Positions 25,385 to 32,891 of a stretch of DNA of 64,000 nt are shown piece by piece; position 1 is the stretch's first letter; the number at the start of each line of letters is the position of its first letter. Source of the stretch: Sphingomonas suaedae. Its GTDB lineage: Bacteria > Pseudomonadota > Alphaproteobacteria > Sphingomonadales > Sphingomonadaceae. The DNA is taken from positions 3,656,001-3,720,000 of the forward strand of contig NZ_CP042239.1 of NCBI RefSeq assembly GCF_007833215.1, read 5' to 3'. The position numbers were made by a program, and so were the translations under genes. The notes under the pieces are model-generated. The model ran no database searches. It saw only the letters and a program-made list of their open reading frames with translations, and had not been told where the DNA came from.

Positions 25385-25909
25385 ATGACTTTGTGGCAGC
25401 GGCTGACCGGTCGCAAGGCGGAAAATCCCGCTTCCGCGCTGTACCGTGCGGTCGTGGCGAAGGGACGCGAACCGCACTGGTATCAGGCGGGCGGTGTACC
25501 GGACACGGTCGATGGCCGGTTCGACATGATCGCCAGCATCTTTGCACTGGTGATCCTGCGGCTGGAAAGCGAGCCGGAGGCGGGCGAGACGGCGGCGCGG
25601 CTGACCGAATGCTTCGTCGACGATATGGACGCGCAACTGCGCCAGTTCGGCGTCGGCGATGTCGTGGTCGGCAAACGGGTAGGCAAGATCATGGGGCTGG
25701 TCGGCGGGCGGCTGGACGCTTATCGCAGCGGCCTTGCTCCCGAAGCCGAACACGGGGCGTTCGCGGCGGCGCTGCTACGCAACCTGTATCGCGGCGAGGA
25801 TCCGGGTGATGCGGCGCTGACGCACAGCGTGGGGGGCCTGCGGGCATTGCATGTGACGCTGGCGGCGACGCCGTTCGATGCTTTGCGGACAGGGGATCTG
25901 CCGGAATGA
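25385..25909 (+). CDS. Ubiquinol-cytochrome c chaperone family protein
   Basis: 174 aa, starting MTLWQRLTGRKAENPASALYRAVVAKGREPHWYQAGGVPDTVDGRFDMI. This is the UQCC1/CBP3-type fold, which aids cytochrome b / bc1-complex assembly. The ATG at 25385 has GGAG about 7 bases upstream. The stop overlaps the start of the DUF177 gene by 4 bp (ATGA), so the two are translationally coupled. A bamE - bc1 chaperone - DUF177 arrangement is common in sphingomonads. Confidence 0.88.
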   Translation: MTLWQRLTGRKAENPASALYRAVVAKGREPHWYQAGGVPDTVDGRFDMIASIFALVILRLESEPEAGETAARLTECFVDDMDAQLRQFGVGDVVVGKRVGKIMGLVGGRLDAYRSGLAPEAEHGAFAAALLRNLYRGEDPGDAALTHSVGGLRALHVTLAATPFDALRTGDLPE

Positions 25910-26418
25910 CTCCCGAATTTTCACGATCCGAACGGCTGGATGCGATCGGCACGGGCGAGCGGCGGGTGGCGATCGAGGCGGATGCGGAGGAGCGCAAGGC
26001 GCTCGCCCGGCGCTTCGGGCTGATCGCGATCGACCGGCTGGTCGCGCAGATGGCCGTCCGACGCGACGCCACCGGCATCCTCGCCCGCGGCCATCTGTCA
26101 GGAGCGGTGGTGCAGCCGTGCAGCGTCACCGGCGACCCGGTCCCCGCTACCGTCGAGGAGGAATTTGCGATCCGCTTCCTTCCCGAGGGAGAGGCGATGG
26201 CCGATGAGGTCGAACTGACGGACGAGGACTGCGACACGGTCTTCTACACCGGCGGGTCGATCGACCTGGGCGAGGCGGCGGCGGAGACGCTGGCACTGGC
26301 GCTCGACCCATTCCCGCGCAGCCCGGGCGCGGAGGCGGCACTGCGCGATGCCGGGGTACTGAACGAAGAAGCGACTGGTCCGTTCGCGGCGCTGGCGAAG
26401 TTCAAGAAGCTGGACTGA
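25906..26418 (+). CDS. YceD/DUF177-family protein
   Basis: 170 aa. The core has VQPCSVTGDPVPATVEEEFAIRFLP and an acidic stretch ending DPFPRSPGAEAALRDAG, matching the YceD/DUF177 family, linked in other bacteria to 23S rRNA accumulation. The cysteine pair of some YceD proteins is reduced to one Cys here. In many bacteria rpmF (ribosomal protein L32) follows this gene, but not in this window. It overlaps the upstream chaperone gene by 4 bp. Confidence 0.85.
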   Translation: MTPEFSRSERLDAIGTGERRVAIEADAEERKALARRFGLIAIDRLVAQMAVRRDATGILARGHLSGAVVQPCSVTGDPVPATVEEEFAIRFLPEGEAMADEVELTDEDCDTVFYTGGSIDLGEAAAETLALALDPFPRSPGAEAALRDAGVLNEEATGPFAALAKFKKLD

Positions 26419-26427
26419 ACTCCGGCC

Positions 26428-26455
26428 CGGTGCTGCGACTCAGCGGAGCTGAATC
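26428..26455. repeat. Intergenic repeat (GATT...GCTGAATC family)
   Basis: CGGTGCTGCGACTCAGCG followed by GAGCTGAATC, an imperfect palindrome 10 bp after the DUF177 stop. It resembles 31417-31446 and 23892-23920 and could terminate transcription from either side. Confidence 0.55.
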
Positions 26456-26460
26456 AGACT

Positions 26461-26700
26461 TCAACAAGGCGGCGGGCAAGTGGGGCAATCGGATTGTGCA
26501 CCGTCCGACCGCTGCGTGCTGGCGCTCGGACCTTTGGCAGGTGCGGCGCTCGTCTTTTCCGGCTCGGCAGGACTGGAACAGGTTATCGCCTCGTCCCGCT
26601 CGGGCGGGGGCGCCGTGCATGCCGCCAGGGTCGCCAGCGTCAGCGCAATCGCGCACCCGAGCGTGAACCGCTCTGCGATATGCTGCTGCTTCAGTCGCAT
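26461..26700 (-). CDS. Small lipoprotein with CPTCPPPC C-terminus (second of a pair)
   Basis: 79 aa. The ATG at 26700 overlaps the stop of the upstream lipoprotein gene by 10 bp. A signal sequence (FTLGCAIALTLATLAAC) ends in a lipobox cysteine. The middle is low-complexity (Pro, Ser, Ala, Glu), and the last residues are STQRSDGAQSDCPTCPPPC. The same ending occurs in the neighbour, so the two are paralogues. No known domain was recognised. The CxxCxxxC pattern could bind a metal or heme or form disulfides. Confidence 0.65.
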   Translation of the reverse strand: MRLKQQHIAERFTLGCAIALTLATLAACTAPPPERDEAITCSSPAEPEKTSAAPAKGPSASTQRSDGAQSDCPTCPPPC

Positions 26701-27005
26701 GGCGGGGGGCAGGTGGGGCAGTTCTGCTGCGCCTCGGTCCGCTGGGTCGATCCCGATGGACGTGCGGCTGCTCCGGTGGCGGTCTTGGGCGTGGCGGTGC
26801 GGGGTGTGCACTTCGTCGGAGCTGTCTCCGATTCGCCCATATCGGGCGCGGGGGCTGCCGGCGGCGGTGGCGGCGGTGGCACCATGACGGGCGGTGGCGG
26901 CGGGGGCGGCGGCATGGTCTGCGCGTCGACCCGCCCGATCGTTCCGCAACCCGCGGAAAGCAGTGCGAATGCCAAGATGACGGTCGGCAACGGTTTGTGT
27001 CGCAT
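26691..27005 (-). CDS. Proline-rich lipoprotein with CPTCPPPC C-terminus (first of a pair)
   Basis: 104 aa. The signal peptide MRHKPLPTVILAFALLSAGC ends in a lipobox. Two polyproline blocks (about residues 32-48) form a stiff spacer, possibly across the periplasm. The end, STQRTEAQQNCPTCPPPCD, is nearly the same as in the downstream gene. DNA around both ends is also similar, which points to a local duplication. Function is unknown. The upstream neighbour on the same strand encodes a diheme cytochrome, 67 bp away. Confidence 0.7.
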   Translation of the reverse strand: MRHKPLPTVILAFALLSAGCGTIGRVDAQTMPPPPPPPPVMVPPPPPPPAAPAPDMGESETAPTKCTPRTATPKTATGAAARPSGSTQRTEAQQNCPTCPPPCD

Positions 27006-27071
27006 CGTCCATTTCCCCGGAAGGAAGGATGAACCTGCGGCGCGCCGAAGTCAAAACCCCCGCGATACCGG

Positions 27072-28094
27072 TCACCGCGCGGGCAGCGAATCGATCCATT
27101 TCGAAAGCAGTGCAATGCCTTCTTCATGCGCCGTCGCCCGGCCCAGTTCTGGCATGGCGATGCCCGGGTCGGTACTGCGCAGTCGATAGATCAGGATCGA
27201 TGCCTCTGCGTCGCCGGGCGCAATCGCGAAGTCGCGCCCGCCGCTTCCCCGGCCTGCCGCCACCGGGCGTTTGCCGATGCCGAGTGCGACCGGATTGGTG
27301 CGGTCGAATTCGAGGAACAGGCCGGAATTGGACGCCGCCCCCTGCGGATTGTGGCAATGCGCGCAGTTGATGTCGAGATAGGCGCGTGCCCGGGCATCGA
27401 GCGGTGCGCTGGCATCGTCCCAGCGGGCGACCCGCGGCGCGTTCGCCGGGGCGCGGTCGAGCAGGCCCGCCTTCACCAGTGTCGCCAATTGCCCGCGATG
27501 GTTGAGGTAGCGCGCCTTGGCTCCGATCGGCGCGATCTGTCCGGCGAGCGCGTGGCAATCCTTGCACTGGTTCTGGTTGGGAACCGCATAGCTGATCTGC
27601 CGCGCCGTGCCCGAAGGGTCGGTGAAGGACACAGGCAGCCGGGTTCCAGCGCGCTTAGCCACCGCATCGGTGCCTTCCGCATTCCAGACATAGGGGATTG
27701 CGACCCAGCCCGATGCGCGGCGCAGCAGCAAGCGCGTCTCCAGGGGCCTGAACGCGGCGCCCGCGCCATAGCCAAAGGTCTTGATGAGCGCCGATCCGAC
27801 AGGGAAGTCGAACGCGCCCTTCGGATCATAGATCGCCTGTCCCCCTTCAGGCACATAGATGAAGCGCTGTTTGGTCGCATAGTCGGAGAAGAGCGGGGTT
27901 TCGAGATCATAGCCGACGACCCGCCGCGCGGGGGTACGCGTCTTCAGATCGAGGAAAAAACCATAATCGGAGAGTTTGGCGGGATAGCCATCCTCCATAA
28001 TCGCAGCGTCGTTGACCCGCGCCGGCTGGTTCGCCGTCGCCGCGCCGAACAGCGCCCCGGCAAGCGCCAGCAGGGCCAGTCCCGCGCGCTTCAC
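27072..28094 (-). CDS. SO2930-family diheme c-type cytochrome
   Basis: 340 aa with an N-terminal export signal (VKRAGLALLALAGALFGAATA) and two heme-binding motifs, CKDCH and CAHCH. The body (DGYPAKLSDYGFFLDLKTRTPARRVVGYDLETPLFSDYATKQRFIYVP) matches the SO2930/HNE_0200 family of periplasmic proteins. The GTG start at 28094 overlaps the stop of the beta-helix gene by 4 bp (GTGA). These two families are regularly encoded together. Their shared role is not established; the cytochrome may pass electrons for an oxidation of a polymer bound by the beta-helix protein. Confidence 0.88.
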   Translation of the reverse strand: MKRAGLALLALAGALFGAATANQPARVNDAAIMEDGYPAKLSDYGFFLDLKTRTPARRVVGYDLETPLFSDYATKQRFIYVPEGGQAIYDPKGAFDFPVGSALIKTFGYGAGAAFRPLETRLLLRRASGWVAIPYVWNAEGTDAVAKRAGTRLPVSFTDPSGTARQISYAVPNQNQCKDCHALAGQIAPIGAKARYLNHRGQLATLVKAGLLDRAPANAPRVARWDDASAPLDARARAYLDINCAHCHNPQGAASNSGLFLEFDRTNPVALGIGKRPVAAGRGSGGRDFAIAPGDAEASILIYRLRSTDPGIAMPELGRATAHEEGIALLSKWIDSLPAR

Positions 28095-29290
28095 CGCGCC
28101 GCCGCCTCCATCGCGGGCGGCAGCACCACCGCTGCGGGGCGCGGCGCTGCGGGAGCGTTCAGCTCGACCTTGGCAGGTTTGGCCGAACTGGTCGGCGCAG
28201 CGAGCGCGAGGCCTAGGCTCAGAACCGGGACCGCATCGGTGACATGCAGGCCCAGCGCGTCCACCGCTCCGGTGCCATCCCACCAGACCGGCGGGGCGTT
28301 GCCGCCGAACGCTGCGGTCAGAAAGTCGCCGCCCTCCACGCCGGGCGCGAAACCCGCCCGGCCATGCCGGTTGCCCGATATGACGACGCGGCGGGGATAG
28401 GGGTTGTAGTTCGCGTCCTCATAGCCTTGGCGATAGGACATGATGATGACGTTCGCCGTCGCGTGCTCCGACAGGTCGTTATCAAAGACATGCACCCCGT
28501 CATTGGCCATCACCAGGATGCCGGTCCCCCTGGGCACGGTCGCGACGATATTGCCCTTGGGCGCAAAATTGGGCGTGTCGTTGGCAAACACCTTGTTGCC
28601 ATAGACGCGCACCCCGCCTCCGTTCATGCGCGGCAGATTGGGCAGGTCGAAGACGAGGATGCCGCCGGTATTCGCGGTGGCGGTGTTGCCATAGACATCC
28701 GCCTGATTGCTGTTCTCGATCTCGATCCCGGCGACATTCTGGGAGACGGTCGAATTGCGGACGATGATGCGTTCGGACTGGCCGACATAGATGCCCGCGT
28801 CCGACGCGCCCTTCACCGTGACTCCGTCGATCAGGATCGCGGAACTTGACACTGGGTAGACACCATAGGCGCCGTTGGTCCCCTTTGGCCCGCCGGTCCA
28901 TTCGACCCGGATGTCCTTGTAGACGATGCGGTTGGCGCCCTTGGACTTGATACCGTCGCCCCTGCTGTCCTCGACTGCGAAGCCGCGCAGGACGACGTCA
29001 TCGGACGTGACGAGCAGACCTTCGCCCGCGCCGAGCTGGCCCTTGAAGCTTAGGATGGTCTGGTCGGGTCCCGCGCCGCGCACGGTGACGCGATCCACGT
29101 CGAGGCTGAGTCCGTCGGTCAGGTCGAACCGGCCCGGGCCGATTGCGACGGTGTCACCAGGCTGTGCGTCAAGCAACGCTTCCTGGAGTCGCTCCTGCGC
29201 ATCCGGACCGGCTGAAACGGTCAGCGTCTCGGCCTGCGCGAGCGGGACGAGAGCGAACAAAGCGGCGGCCGCGACGGCGGTGCGGATCAT
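28091..29290 (-). CDS. Secreted parallel beta-helix protein (partner of SO2930-family cytochrome)
   Basis: 399 aa. A signal peptide (MIRTAVAAAALFALVPLAQA) is followed by an N-terminal pectate-lyase-like segment (ALLDAQPGDTVAIGPGRFDLTDGLSL) and repeated helix rungs such as SERIIVRNSTVSQNVAGIEIENSNQADVYGN, GGVRVYGNKVFAND and NDGVHVFDNDLSEH. The fold usually binds or cleaves polysaccharides, but no catalytic residues could be assigned. The tail is Ala/Pro-rich. Its stop overlaps the cytochrome start, giving a two-gene operon. Confidence 0.87.
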   Translation of the reverse strand: MIRTAVAAAALFALVPLAQAETLTVSAGPDAQERLQEALLDAQPGDTVAIGPGRFDLTDGLSLDVDRVTVRGAGPDQTILSFKGQLGAGEGLLVTSDDVVLRGFAVEDSRGDGIKSKGANRIVYKDIRVEWTGGPKGTNGAYGVYPVSSSAILIDGVTVKGASDAGIYVGQSERIIVRNSTVSQNVAGIEIENSNQADVYGNTATANTGGILVFDLPNLPRMNGGGVRVYGNKVFANDTPNFAPKGNIVATVPRGTGILVMANDGVHVFDNDLSEHATANVIIMSYRQGYEDANYNPYPRRVVISGNRHGRAGFAPGVEGGDFLTAAFGGNAPPVWWDGTGAVDALGLHVTDAVPVLSLGLALAAPTSSAKPAKVELNAPAAPRPAAVVLPPAMEAAAR

Positions 29291-29360
29291 GGGCCTCTCC
29301 TGTTTTGGAGTCAGCTTACCTCCTGCGCCGCCGTCGTCCAGCCATTTACATGCCTGTCAG

Positions 29361-29843
29361 TTATTCGCGCGCATCGCCGGGCATCTCGTCCTCGGCGCGT
29401 TCGAGTTCCTTCGGCTTGCGCTTCTCGAACACGGCCGCCAGCTTTGCCTTGGTCGCATCGTCCAGATCCTTCGACGCTTCGGGGAACATCTCTTCCTCCT
29501 CCTCGTCGATATGGTGGATATAGCGGTCGCGCATCGACTTGAACTTGGTCAGCCAGCCGCCCGACGCCATGTCCATCTCGACCAGTTCGCCAAGCATGTC
29601 GTCGACTTCCTTATGCTCGCTCACCGAATGGCGGGCGTCGTCGCGCAGGTCGGGATTCGCCAACATGGTCGCATAGAGCGACTCCTCCTCGGCGGCGGCG
29701 TGCGCCTGAAGCTCCTGGCGAAGCTCCTCGAACAGCGTGCGGCGATCGTCGCTGTCGCCGCTGGTTTCCGCGATGCGCGCGAGCAGGTCGCGCTGACGGT
29801 CGTGATCGCGCTTCAAATCTTCGAAAATCCGCTCATTGGCCAT
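29361..29843 (-). CDS. Hemerythrin-like domain protein
   Basis: 160 aa, four-helix HHE-type protein. Iron-ligand-like His residues appear in KRDHDRQRDLL, LQAHAAAEEESLY, VSEHKEVDDML and RYIHHIDEEEEEMFP. Such proteins bind a di-iron centre and are linked to oxygen, NO or stress sensing. The ATG at 29843 has GGAG upstream. There is no signal peptide, so it is cytoplasmic. Confidence 0.88.
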   Translation of the reverse strand: MANERIFEDLKRDHDRQRDLLARIAETSGDSDDRRTLFEELRQELQAHAAAEEESLYATMLANPDLRDDARHSVSEHKEVDDMLGELVEMDMASGGWLTKFKSMRDRYIHHIDEEEEEMFPEASKDLDDATKAKLAAVFEKRKPKELERAEDEMPGDARE

Positions 29844-29889
29844 GCAATTTCTCCTCTGGCCGATCAAACCGCCCGGAGCGTCGCTTGTT

Positions 29890-31323
29890 TCACCCGCGAC
29901 TCATTCTCACGCCCCAGGCCCGCGCAAACAGCACGCCGAGGATCGCGGCGAGACCGAGATAGAGGGCCATGCCCGCCAGCGGCGACCAGCCCCAGAATTC
30001 GTTGGGGATGGTGCGAATCTCGCCCGCCAGGAAGCGCGGCAGGATGAACTGGGTGAGCGGGGCCGGAAAGTCGAAGGGCGCGAGAATTTCGGTTGAGGCG
30101 ACCATCAGGTTGATCGCGATGCTGGCGACGAGGAAGCCCAGACCCAGCCATTTCTCGATCCGATTGGCGCTGCCCCAATATGCGGCGAGACCGACTGCCA
30201 GATAGGCGATCGCCGGTAGCGCGTGGCGCGGTCCGGTGGCATTGCCGCCGTCCCAATAGACATAGGCGGCGTGATAGAGGAAGCACAGCACCGCTCCGAC
30301 GATCGCCACCGCGCCGATGTCGCGCCGTGCCGGATCGCGCAGCAGCGTCCAGACGCCGAACGGCGCGAGCGCCAGCACCGGCGAGACCCAGACGATGCCG
30401 CGCCGCTTGCCGATCAGGAGTTCGTACAGCACGTCGAGCTTGGGATAGGTCAGGCCGAAAAAGCCCTGCTTCATCCCTTCGAACCCCACCACGCCTGAAT
30501 AACCGGTCTGGAACGGGTCGCCAAAGGTCGCGATGTTATACGTGAAGAGCGGGATCGCAGCGATGAGCCCGCCCCCCATTGCCAAACCGAGCGTGCGCAG
30601 TTGTGCCGGGCGATCCCAGTGACGCAGGCGCCAAAGCGCCCAGAGCGCGATGGGGCCGCCGGTCAGCACCGCGCTATGTTCGACCACCACCGCCCAGCCG
30701 AGCGCGAGGCCCGCGATCAGCGTGTGGCGCCCGGGACTGGCCCCGCTGCTCCCCTTCCACACCGCCCAGAGCGCAATCACGAACAGGGCGGTGGTCGCGG
30801 CGTGACCGAAAAAGGTGGTGGTCCAGCCCCAGACGATCGTGCCGAACGCGAATCCGGTCGCCGCGAACAGTCCTGCTGCGCGATTGCGGGTCATACCCGT
30901 TCCCAGATCGAGCAAGGCGAGGGCGGCGAGCGCGGTCAGCACCGCGCCGGTAAAGGCGATGGCGATCCGCATCCGCAGACGCAGGAACGCCTCGGCACCC
31001 GGATCGAACAACCGGTGCGCGATATCGAAGCTGGTCCGGTCGGTGATCCAGTTGGTCGCCGCGACGAAGGGCAGCGCCATCAGCGTCATGCCCGGCGCCT
31101 TGTCCATATAGAGGTGGCCGTCGAACTGCGCCTTGTCGATCGTCATGTCGCCGAAATCGTCGATCCGGGCACTGCCGGTTTCGGCAATGGCGGTAGCGGC
31201 GAGGATCCGGGTCGCGCTGTTGGGATTGAATGCCCAGGAGCCGAACCAGACGCAGGACAGCCAGACCAGCACGAACAGCAAAGCGGGCGCGTGCCAGCGC
31301 CGCCGCGAGAACACCGAACTCAT
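29890..31323 (-). CDS. Polytopic membrane protein, possible GT-C-like glycosyltransferase
   Basis: 477 aa with about 10-12 hydrophobic helices, the first at LLFVLVWLSCVWFGSWAF. An early luminal loop has a short acidic and aromatic stretch (IDDFGDMTIDKAQFDGHLYMDKAPGMTLMALP), like the catalytic loop of GT-C (PMT/ArnT-like) transferases. Sequence similarity to any named family is not certain. It is followed by the hemerythrin gene 46 bp downstream. No lipid- or glycan-synthesis genes are close. Confidence 0.7.
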   Translation of the reverse strand: MSSVFSRRRWHAPALLFVLVWLSCVWFGSWAFNPNSATRILAATAIAETGSARIDDFGDMTIDKAQFDGHLYMDKAPGMTLMALPFVAATNWITDRTSFDIAHRLFDPGAEAFLRLRMRIAIAFTGAVLTALAALALLDLGTGMTRNRAAGLFAATGFAFGTIVWGWTTTFFGHAATTALFVIALWAVWKGSSGASPGRHTLIAGLALGWAVVVEHSAVLTGGPIALWALWRLRHWDRPAQLRTLGLAMGGGLIAAIPLFTYNIATFGDPFQTGYSGVVGFEGMKQGFFGLTYPKLDVLYELLIGKRRGIVWVSPVLALAPFGVWTLLRDPARRDIGAVAIVGAVLCFLYHAAYVYWDGGNATGPRHALPAIAYLAVGLAAYWGSANRIEKWLGLGFLVASIAINLMVASTEILAPFDFPAPLTQFILPRFLAGEIRTIPNEFWGWSPLAGMALYLGLAAILGVLFARAWGVRMSRG

Positions 31324-31398
31324 CTACACTCCCCGCACGAACAAGGAGCGCGCCCGTTAGCGGTTGACGTCCGACAGGACAACGCGCGTTTGGCATTT

Positions 31399-31446
31399 GG
31401 TTCAGCAAAGCGGAAACGGTGCCGTGATTCAGCGCCGCTGAATCCG
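31399..31446. repeat. Intergenic repeat with perfect GATTCAGCG hairpin
   Basis: GATTCAGCG-C-CGCTGAATC (31426-31444) is a perfect 9-bp palindrome inside a block (GGTTCAG..GGAAACGGTGCCG) shared with 23868-23920 and 26428-26455. It sits between two minus-strand genes and could end transcription of the gene stopping at 31462. Confidence 0.6.
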
Positions 31447-31461
31447 ACCCTCAAGTGAGCC

Positions 31462-31869
31462 TCAGTCGGGCAGAACCTGTTCCGCCTTCTTACGGCGGTC
31501 GGCTTCGGCCTTGCCCGCCTGAATGTCGCGCGTCGAACAGCCGATGCCGCCGCCCGGCCCAACCGTCGAGCAACTGCCGATGCCGGTATCCCCCGCCGTC
31601 AGCGCCGAACGCTGACGTACCGCCCAGCTTTCGCGGGAGGGGGCAACTTCCTGATCGCGCAACTCCTGCGGAATTCGGAACCGCTCCCCGGCGGGGCGGC
31701 GGACGCAGACGACGATCTCGTCGCCATCGGCATTGGTCGGGCATTTATCATCGCCATAAATGACGAGGACGCCATTCTGGGGCGCGTTCTGCGCCGCAGC
31801 GGGGAACGCGGGAACAGCGAGGGTCGCCGCAGCCGCTGTCAGGGAAAGCAGGATCGTCTTCATTTTCAT
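31462..31869 (-). CDS. Hypothetical secreted protein
   Basis: 135 aa with a signal peptide (MKMKTILLSLTAAAATLAVPAFPAAAQ). The mature part has GVLVIYGDDKCPTNADGDEIVVCVRRPAGERFRIPQELR, then a Gly/Ser-Cys segment (GSCSTVGPGGGIGCSTRD) and a charged tail. Four cysteines could form two disulfides. I do not recognise the family; proteins with this look are common in sphingomonads. AGGAG precedes two possible ATGs (31869 and 31863). It lies 16 bp after coq7 on the same strand. Confidence 0.7.
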   Translation of the reverse strand: MKMKTILLSLTAAAATLAVPAFPAAAQNAPQNGVLVIYGDDKCPTNADGDEIVVCVRRPAGERFRIPQELRDQEVAPSRESWAVRQRSALTAGDTGIGSCSTVGPGGGIGCSTRDIQAGKAEADRRKKAEQVLPD

Positions 31870-31885
31870 CGACTCCTCGCGGCCG

Positions 31886-32419
31886 TCAGACCCGTTTCGA
31901 TACCGCGATCGCGGCCTTGCAAGCCAGCCGGATCACTCCGGCGAGCAGCGGATAGGCGGGTGCGGTCTCGGCCCCCGCCGCCAGCGCCGAATCGCGATGT
32001 TCCAGTTCTTCGGCGCGGAACTCGGCTACCGCTGCGGCCAGTTCGGGGTCGTCCGCGCCCAGCGCCTCGAGCTGTTCCTGATAGTGGAGATCGATTTCGG
32101 TCTCCACTGCCACGGTGCACGCCATCGCCGCAGTCGGTCCGATGGCTGCCGTCGCCGCGCCCATCGCAAACCCGGCGATGTTCCAGATCGGCTGCAGCGC
32201 AGTCGGCCGCACGCCGCGCTTCGCGATCAATGCATCGAAATAGGCGCGGTGCCGTTCCTCCTGGTTCGCCATGCCGGAAATCGCGCGTGCCATGTCGTGG
32301 CGGTCGCCCATCACCGCGAGCTGCCCCGCATAGATGCGCGTCGCGCCATATTCGCCGGCCTGATCGACGCGAATCATCGAGTCGACATCGCGACGGGGAT
32401 CTCCCGGCTTCCACTTCAT
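31886..32419 (-). CDS. coq7: Demethoxyubiquinone hydroxylase Coq7
   Basis: 177 aa, MKWKPGDPRRDVDSMIRVDQAGEYGATRIYAGQ. The di-iron carboxylate ligands are visible in DQAGEYGA, NQEERHRAYF, AVETEIDLHY and RAEELEHRD. It hydroxylates demethoxyubiquinone, the last ring hydroxylation in ubiquinone synthesis; ubiG at 60 kb encodes another step. The ATG at 32419 overlaps the dsbB stop by 4 bp (ATGA). Confidence 0.95.
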   Translation of the reverse strand: MKWKPGDPRRDVDSMIRVDQAGEYGATRIYAGQLAVMGDRHDMARAISGMANQEERHRAYFDALIAKRGVRPTALQPIWNIAGFAMGAATAAIGPTAAMACTVAVETEIDLHYQEQLEALGADDPELAAAVAEFRAEELEHRDSALAAGAETAPAYPLLAGVIRLACKAAIAVSKRV

Positions 32420-32883
32420 CTGCGGCGACCTTTCAGCATCAGCAGTGCGATCACCAACGCACCACCCAGCGAAAAGATCGCATTCCACCCGGCCAGCGAC
32501 ACTCCGTACAAGTCCCAGGGTGCAACGTCGCAGCGGATCAGCGGCGCATTCAGGATCGCATCGAGCGCGTTGCCCCCGGTCGCGAAATTGGTCGCGCAGC
32601 GGGTCAGCCCTTCCCACCAGCCATATTCCACCCCGGCATGGAAGGCGCCGATCGCCCCGCTGATCGCGATGGCGAGCGTCGCCATCCACACCAGCGGATC
32701 GCGTGCTGGGCGGACGACGAAGGACAGCGCCGCCAGCACGATGGCGGTATAATGCGGCCAGCGTTGCCACATGCACATCTCGCACGGGAACAAGCCAAAG
32801 CCATACTGACTGGTCAGCGCCCCCGCGATCAGCCCGAGCGGGATGAGCAGTGCGAGCAGCTGGGCGGTGCGGCGGGGCGGCAT
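32416..32883 (-). CDS. dsbB: Disulfide bond formation protein DsbB
   Basis: 155 aa with four membrane helices. FPCEMCMWQRWPH holds the CxxC that passes electrons to ubiquinone. Second-loop cysteines appear in TRCATN and IRCDVAP. DsbB reoxidises DsbA in the periplasm, which fits its coupling with coq7, a quinone gene. No dsbA is in the window. The gene is 8 bp after ctpA. Confidence 0.9.
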   Translation of the reverse strand: MPPRRTAQLLALLIPLGLIAGALTSQYGFGLFPCEMCMWQRWPHYTAIVLAALSFVVRPARDPLVWMATLAIAISGAIGAFHAGVEYGWWEGLTRCATNFATGGNALDAILNAPLIRCDVAPWDLYGVSLAGWNAIFSLGGALVIALLMLKGRRR

Positions 32884-32891
32884 GGTGGGCC

